Assembly: GCA_014155875.1 (NCBI GenBank)
Contig: JACEFZ010021378.1
Coordinates: forward strand, 1 to 64,000
Reading direction: 5' to 3'
Length of the DNA stretch: 64,000 bases
Source of the DNA: Cepaea nemoralis
Taxonomy: Eukaryota > Mollusca > Gastropoda > Stylommatophora > Helicidae
Below the pieces are notes generated by a model, which was not told where the DNA came from, searched no databases, and saw only the letters and a list, made by a program, of their open reading frames with translations. Of the stretch, positions 58,525 to 64,000 are shown piece by piece. Position numbers and translations under genes: made by a program. Within the stretch, counting starts at the first letter, position 1, and the number at the start of each line of letters is the position of its first letter.

Positions 58525-58700
58525 ATGCACTCCATTATCTGCAAAGTACTTGAGTACATGTCTACCCGCGAGTCACTGAGTGCACAGCATCCACTTCACG
58601 ATGAGATCAAACAGAGAAAGGCCAGCAGGCTAGACAAAGGAAACGCCTGGAAGGGTCAGGTCGAAGATGAGGTTGTAGAGATTTTTTTTTGCTTAGTGTC
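58525..58700 (+). repeat. Interspersed segment shared with 61255-61375 (reverse)
   Basis: AAAGGAAACGCCTGGAAGGG and CAGGTCGAAGATGAGGTTGTAGAG match the reverse complement of 61260-61330 (AAGAAAGCGCCTTGAAGGC, CAGGTCGGAGATTGTATTGTAGAG). The 67-codon frame here is not recognised. Confidence 0.6.
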
Positions 58701-58707
58701 TACTACT

Positions 58708-58885
58708 ACATTATATAAGAATAAATAGTTATCGTTATCTGCCTTAATACGGGTTTAGATTATATGTGTTTCTCCTCCTTGCCCTGTTTCCTGTAGCGCA
58801 GTGCTTTCAAACTTATTTTAATTGTATGCAAATTATTGCGAAATCAGAAATGCACATCAAAATAATAGTGAACAGTTTTGCACTT
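58708..58885 (+). repeat. 180-bp interspersed repeat, copy 2
   Basis: TATCGTTATCTGCC, GGTTTAGATTATATGTGTT and TTTCCTGTAGCGCAGTGCTT match copy 1 at roughly 80% by eye. Confidence 0.85.
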
Positions 58886-59323
58886 GTAACTTTCATTGTT
58901 TTCATGGAGTCTGTATACAAATCCATTAATTGAATCAAGCGCTTTCCATTCCAGCAACCGTTCGCTCTCCACCTCATGACAAACACGAGGAAAATACATT
59001 TCCACACCTTTTTTCCAAGTTCTCGGCTGGTTATAATAGAGGTGCGTTTTTAATGTGCTTCAGTTAAGATTCTTGGATATAATAAACTTAAAGAGAACAG
59101 CTGCGGATGGTCGTATTTACAAACACTATGAGAACTCTTCAACACTATCTTTCATCCGTCACTTCTAGAGATGTATCGTTCTAACTCCCTGCCCTATCTT
59201 TTCTTGATCTCACCATGCAATTGATTCTATGCACTCATTGTCTCGCTGGTAGATATTTGATCAGGTACTTTGCCAATATGGTAATGCATGCTCGCCTACA
59301 TTATGTGACATGGCATATGATGA

Positions 59324-59674
<351 letters not shown>

Positions 59675-59689
59675 AGTCCATATTTCAAA

Positions 59690-59920
59690 ATATTAGTCTT
59701 ACTGTTGATAAATATTTTGTCGTCTATTTCTGTCTTCGCAATAATCTGCATTAAAATAAAGATTGAAAATAAAGATTGAGAACACTGTACTACAGGAAAT
59801 GAGGCAACAAGGGGATTGAAACAAAAAAATAATGTAAATCCACATTTAGGCGGCCAGAACGGGAGATAACGATAGCTATTTATTCATACAAGAAATATGG
59901 TGGTTATTTAATTTTTATAC
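59690..59920 (-). repeat. 180-bp interspersed repeat, copy 3 (inverted)
   Basis: TTCGCAATAATCTGCATTAAAATAA, CTACAGGAAATGAGGCAAC and GGGAGATAACGATAGC are the reverse complement of the landmarks in copies 1 and 2. Confidence 0.85.
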
Positions 59921-60164
59921 ATGTTTATAACATTTTAATTGCCTCTTTTCATTGAAGCTCTCCAGCATATATGTAATCATACGCTCCTTGTATTTGTTAT
60001 TTTACTATCTTATATTAATTCATACATGACTATTTTTATTGTATAATATCGTGCTCAATATTAATTCCTTATAGAGTTATAGGTCTGAGCAATTATCTGT
60101 TTAACTGCAGAAGGTACTGCCTGTATCTGTATTCTTTTTTGGCAGGTGCACGAATGTACCTTGT

Positions 60165-60250
60165 CATTAGTAGCGGCTAAGATCAAATTCTAGATTTGTC
60201 TGCACTTGATCAGGTCAGCGTGCAAAGTCAGCCATCCAAACTGAACATTC
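60165..60250 (+). repeat. Interspersed segment shared with 62718-62795
   Basis: GCGGCTAAGATCAAA, TGCACTTGATCAGGTCAG and GTCAGCCATCCAAACTG recur at 62722-62792 with small changes. Confidence 0.75.
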
Positions 60251-60254
60251 AAAT

Positions 60255-61090
60255 AACTGACACTGGCAGAAAGGCATTGGTGACCATAATGGGCTGAAAG
60301 GAACGTAATGGCACTTAAAAGCCCTAACAATTGTAACTAGTGAGGGTAATAAAAAGGTGTCATGTGCAGGCCAGATACGTCTCACCGGTGACCATCATTG
60401 CATAGAAAATATACGGCAAAGAATCCACACCAATCTGCGCCTCTTGGTGTGACAACACAGTTAGATATACGAGAGAGCTTCAGATGGACACCTTACAAGT
60501 GGGACAGTAATCACAATATCCATGCCATTGTCTAGTAACATATCAATATTGTGGGTAAGGTTATCAAGAGTGGTAGGCACTTGCCATTAGGAGAACAGTT
60601 TACAGATGGACGCCCCACTTTTGACAGGCACCAAAAAGAAGCAGTGTTCTGTTATCCGTCTGTGGATCAGTGGAAGGGTGAATGCATGCCCGTCAGTCGA
60701 GGAAGGTAGGAGTAGGAAATGTCAACACTTGTCGGTCCGATGAAGAGCTACAGCAGTGGTGCACGAGTGGTTACACACGGGACCAAGATATTTCTTTTCT
60801 CTAAACTATTCCAAGCATTTTATCGGCTCCGGAGAACTTTCATTGAACGCAGTGATTACTACATTGAAAACGGAATCATTTGTTATTTACTTTTTCAGAA
60901 TATATTCACAGAAAAATGGTAAAAATAGTTGATATTTTAATGGTAATCTCCCTCGCATTTTGTCGTAGACTGTCGTAATTACCACACTCTTTACTGTGCT
61001 CAGAACTTCTATAAGTTCATTAGGGTACGAAAGATGGCTGCATTATGAGTCAAGACTAGTCATTGTAATTGTGAGTTCATTGCTTTAGAT
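60255..61090. other. Unassigned spacer
   Basis: No gene recognised. Confidence 0.5.
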
Positions 61091-61109
61091 CTAATTATAG
61101 GTGAATGTT

Positions 61110-61210
61110 CCACATATCGGCATCACAATACTGGAAGATAGGTGAGAAATGAGATAGTAAGATCGAATATAGATGCAACGAGGTAAACCCACACATTGGA
61201 CAAATAAAAA
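61110..61210 (+). repeat. Interspersed segment shared with 62540-62680
   Basis: CATCACAATACTGGAAGATAG, GATGCAACGAGGTAAACCCAC and ATTGGACAAATAA recur near 62540-62668. Confidence 0.75.
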
Positions 61211-61373
61211 TAACACAAATGCACACACACAAAAAACATATCTGTAGATTCGGAAACATAACTCTACAATACAATCTCCGACCTGAGCCTTCAAGGCGCT
61301 TTCTTGTTCTAACTTGCCGCCCTTTCTTCTCGTGTTTACATTTGCAGATGATATGCTGGTTGCCATGTCTCAG

Positions 61374-61505
61374 TTTAATAGCAATGGTATAGATCAAGAG
61401 TTAAAGTCTAGTCATCACTAGACCGTGACAACTGACTCAGTTTAATAGCCATGGCATAGATCAAGAGTTAAAGTCTAGTCATCACTAGACTGTGAAAATT
61501 GACTC
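61374..61505. repeat. 69-bp tandem duplication
   Basis: CAGTTTAATAGCAATGGTAT through TAGTCATCACTAGACCGTGA is repeated once with four or five changes. Confidence 0.92.
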
Positions 61506-62217
61506 AGTTTTGAGCGATTGTGACACGGTGTGGAACACGCCAGGAGTGGCTGAGCAGGGAACAAGGGATTCCTTGAAGGACATTCTGCGACTGACCGTGC
61601 TCTAGTGCGAACTGGGGGTCAGACTTGCTGTGACAATGGCCAGTGTATACGACCGCCACGTTGTGGGTGATAGGTGTTCAAATTTAAGAGTAGTTCACAA
61701 GTGTATTAGATTGTCATTATTGTAACGAGGAACAATGGTATGATTACCTTGAGGTTATCGAGTCGATAGGTTATTACAAAATAAACATCTTCGACAGCCA
61801 CTCTGCGTTTGGTTGCAACAATTATCTATGTAGCCACGTTGTTCGTATTTTCTGTAAGAGTTGACGCATCATGCTCAAAGTACTGAATCTGGAGATGGAG
61901 CTGCATCAGTAATTCTACGAGAAATTCCGCCATGAGGATAACATGTCAAACCAGGTGGTACTTGAAGTACAGTTTGCCTACTAAGAAGCAGCTAGACTAA
62001 GTAGAATCATATCATAGCTAACTATTATATAAGTCATAGACCCGCGCACAGAGAAGTACATGGTAACACAGCTCTCTGTGTCCTGCAAATATGAACCAGC
62101 AGATAATAATAATAACCACGGGGGACGATTTATTAAAGTAACGACCTACAGTTGCACCGTGGCACTTGTGTGTAGACACAACAGAGACATGGAAAGTTTG
62201 GCTGAAGACTTACAGAT

Positions 62218-62515
62218 GGAGAACAGGCTGATAGGCTAGCAGCCAATGCAGCTCTTGGTGGTAGATTACCTATAGACACGATACAGTTGGTCGTGGAGAA
62301 GGTGGAGGAACAGAATGATAACCCGTTTGTGGAGAGGGATAGAATTCGTGGATTGGCAGGGTTTCTGGAAGAATCTCAAGGCTGAGAGGGAAGACCAGGA
62401 GAACTGTCAGTCAGATAGCGATGGGGACGATTAGTAGTGTGACTCTTCGCTGGCTGTTGAACGAGGGGATGGCGCACGTATGGGAATGTCTCCAGAGCAG
62501 TGATGTTAATTCTTA
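62218..62515 (+). pseudogene. RNase H LINE 3' remnant
   Basis: Reads GEQADRLAANAALGGRLPID to FLEESQG and stop, then in another frame MGTISSVTLRWLLNEGMAHV, WECLQSSDV and TAG at 62513-62515. The GEQADRLA and TLRWLL..E...WEC segments match the end of the RNase H LINE at 27460-28165. Diverged and frameshifted. Confidence 0.75.
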
Positions 62516-62788
62516 GCTCGAATCAACAACTCAACTCAGCATCACATTACAGGAAGATAGGTGAGAAACCAGAAGGTGAGATTTAAAAAAAAAAGAAAAC
62601 ACACACACACACACAAAAACAAAACAAAAAACAGATGCAATAAGGCAAACCCACTCATTGGACAAATGACACCAATACTAAAGAATAAACAAGTCTCAGT
62701 AGATAATGAACAAGAATAATGGCGGCTAAGATCAAAGTATGGATTTATCTGCATTTGATCTGGCCAGGGTCTAGAGTCGGTCATCCAA

Positions 62789-62814
62789 ACTGCAAACTCA
62801 CACACACACACACA

Positions 62815-62846
<32 letters not shown>

Positions 62847-62900
62847 CACGCTCACTCACACATTACACACACACACACGCTCACTCACACATTACACACG
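62789..62900. repeat. (CA)n/(CGCA)n microsatellite
   Basis: CA repeats with GCAC and a duplicated GCTCACTCACACATTACACA unit. Confidence 0.93.
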
Positions 62901-63044
62901 CACAGAAACAGTGCTATAACGATCACATGAGACATACAGTTGCATGGAGCTATAGAGAGTAAGTTACATGGGTTGGCTAAAAAGAGAGACATAGAGAAGC
63001 ATTCAGATACATGGAGCTATACAGAGTGATTTCACTATCATGTG

Positions 63045-63245
63045 GTATATAGATAAGCGAGGGCGGTCATGTTTCGCCATCTCACACGAAAAGCAGACTC
63101 GTAGATCAACTTCTTATTCTTGTCTCGACCATGCCATGTGGCCAAGCCCTCAAATCATTTACTTCTCTGCCTCCCATCGTTCTTTCTATTCAATTTTGCT
63201 AGTTGTCACCAAGTTTTCTAGTTTATTTCTTTTCATAGCAATCTG
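63045..63245 (-). pseudogene. LINE 3' tail remnant, family 1
   Basis: The minus strand reads KRNKLENLVTTSKIE, GRQRSK-like, TWHGRDKN-like and VRWRNMT in shifting frames, matching the tails at 11335-11757 and 51690-51915. Confidence 0.6.
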
Positions 63246-63257
63246 TGGTTTAAGATA

Positions 63258-63745
63258 GGCAACTGCTTTAGTTACTACCATGTCGGATTCACTCAGTGTT
63301 TCTAGTAAGGCTGCTGCTTTAGTTACTGTCATGTCGGGATACACTATGTGTCTATATTCAGGCTACTGCTATAGTTACTGTATATCAGGTTACAATTTGT
63401 GTGTCCAGTCAGGCTACTGCTTTAGTTACTTCCATGTTGGGTTACAATATGTGATTACAGACAGGCTGCACCTTTAGTTACTGCCATATCGGATCTGTGT
63501 CTCCAGTCAGGCTTCTGATTTAGTTACTGCTTGTCTGATTACAATCTGTGTCTCCGGCCAGGCTACTGCTTTAGTTACTGCCACATCGGGTTATAATCTG
63601 TGTCTCCAGTCTGGCTACTGCTTTAGTTACTGCCATGTCGGGATAGAGTCTGCGTCTGCAATCAGGTTGCAGCTTTTGTTACTGGTATGTCGCGTTACAA
63701 TATGTGTATCCAGTCAGGCTACTGCTTCAGTTACTGCCATTGTCA
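63258..63745. repeat. 51-bp minisatellite
   Basis: About ten units: CTGCTTTAGTTACTGCCATG, TCGGGTTACAATCTGTGTC, TCCAGTCAGGCTA, with diverged ends. Confidence 0.93.
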
Positions 63746-63823
63746 CCATAGTCAGACTACTTGTTTAAAGGCGAAGGTTCCGCAGTCTTTCTCCACAATT
63801 GTCCCTCAGATCTGATCTGTAAA

Positions 63824-64000
63824 AACCCTCGAGCTCCCCTTGTTCAACAACAGTCTCAACAGTCTAGATGACTACTTACCACAAAGAAGAACCCTCGAGG
63901 TCCCCTTGTTCAACAACAGTCTCAACAGTCTAGATGACTACTTACCCCAAGAAGAACCCTCGAGGTCGCCTTGTTCAACAACAGTCTCAACTGTCTAGAT
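63824..64000. repeat. 66-bp tandem repeat, runs off the window
   Basis: Units start AACCCTCGAG at 63824, 63890 and 63955 and are 65-66 bases long with very few differences. The array continues past the right edge. Confidence 0.95.

Noticed and set aside
61519..61820. Possible 300-bp solo LTR (TGTGACACGG...GGTTGCAACA with AATAAA at about 61781)
   Set aside because: Flanks GCGAT and ATTAT do not match, no second copy is visible, and no primer-binding site follows. Too weak to annotate.

Overview
The window is eukaryotic and almost entirely repetitive. I found no intact host gene and no spliced gene model. The element types (RTE-type LINEs, a Gmr1-order Ty3/gypsy element, Helitrons, a Penelope-like element, hAT transposons, tRNA-derived SINEs), the long TA, GT, GATA and GACA microsatellites and the AT-rich background fit an invertebrate animal. 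A mollusc is my best guess, but nothing here fixes the taxon. The only host-derived coding sequence I recognise is a decayed, intronless copy of ribosomal protein L21 (RPL21).

Layout, left to right. 1-6014: 3' part of a Gmr1-like LTR retrotransposon (gag, protease, integrase, then RT and RNase H) with a long 3' LTR. 6652-7348: 3' end of an Ac-type hAT transposon. 10309-10715: RPL21 processed pseudogene. 11335-12690: LINE tail, 26-bp minisatellite and its conserved flank. 13068-18788: complete Helitron on the minus strand with both termini, flanked by inverted arms of about 350 bp. 20140-25320: two RTE LINE copies, a possible capsid-like gene remnant, and a second copy of the minisatellite module. 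26042-26280: SINE with target duplication. 27460-28165: LINE RNase H domain.

28198-38514 is a nested stack that can be peeled apart from its target-site marks. An RTE LINE was split by a hAT transposon (8-bp duplication ATTTAGAC). The hAT was split by a Helitron (TC...CTAG between A and T). The Helitron was split by a 3.7-kb LTR-like element. Removing each layer rejoins the reading frame below it, or the microsatellite in the case of the innermost layer.

38820-44100: the longest RTE LINE, split by a Penelope-like element (10-bp duplication). 44180-49524: two more copies of the 3.7-kb LTR-like family, a candidate SINE, and a large GACA/GGTA/GATA tract. 49525-51620: 34-bp minisatellite interrupted by a LINE ORF1 fragment. 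52020-53790: interspersed repeat, RTE fragment and SINEs. 53831-56182: solo LTR with 5-bp duplication GAAAC. 56183-64000: SINEs, short interspersed repeats, LINE remnants and two tandem arrays at the right edge.

Because this is a transposon graveyard, almost every coding region is a pseudogene. The value lies in the transposon architecture: reiterated Helitron terminators, stacked insertions, the Gmr1 domain order, Penelope inverted repeats, and a minisatellite that seems to grow out of an LTR end.
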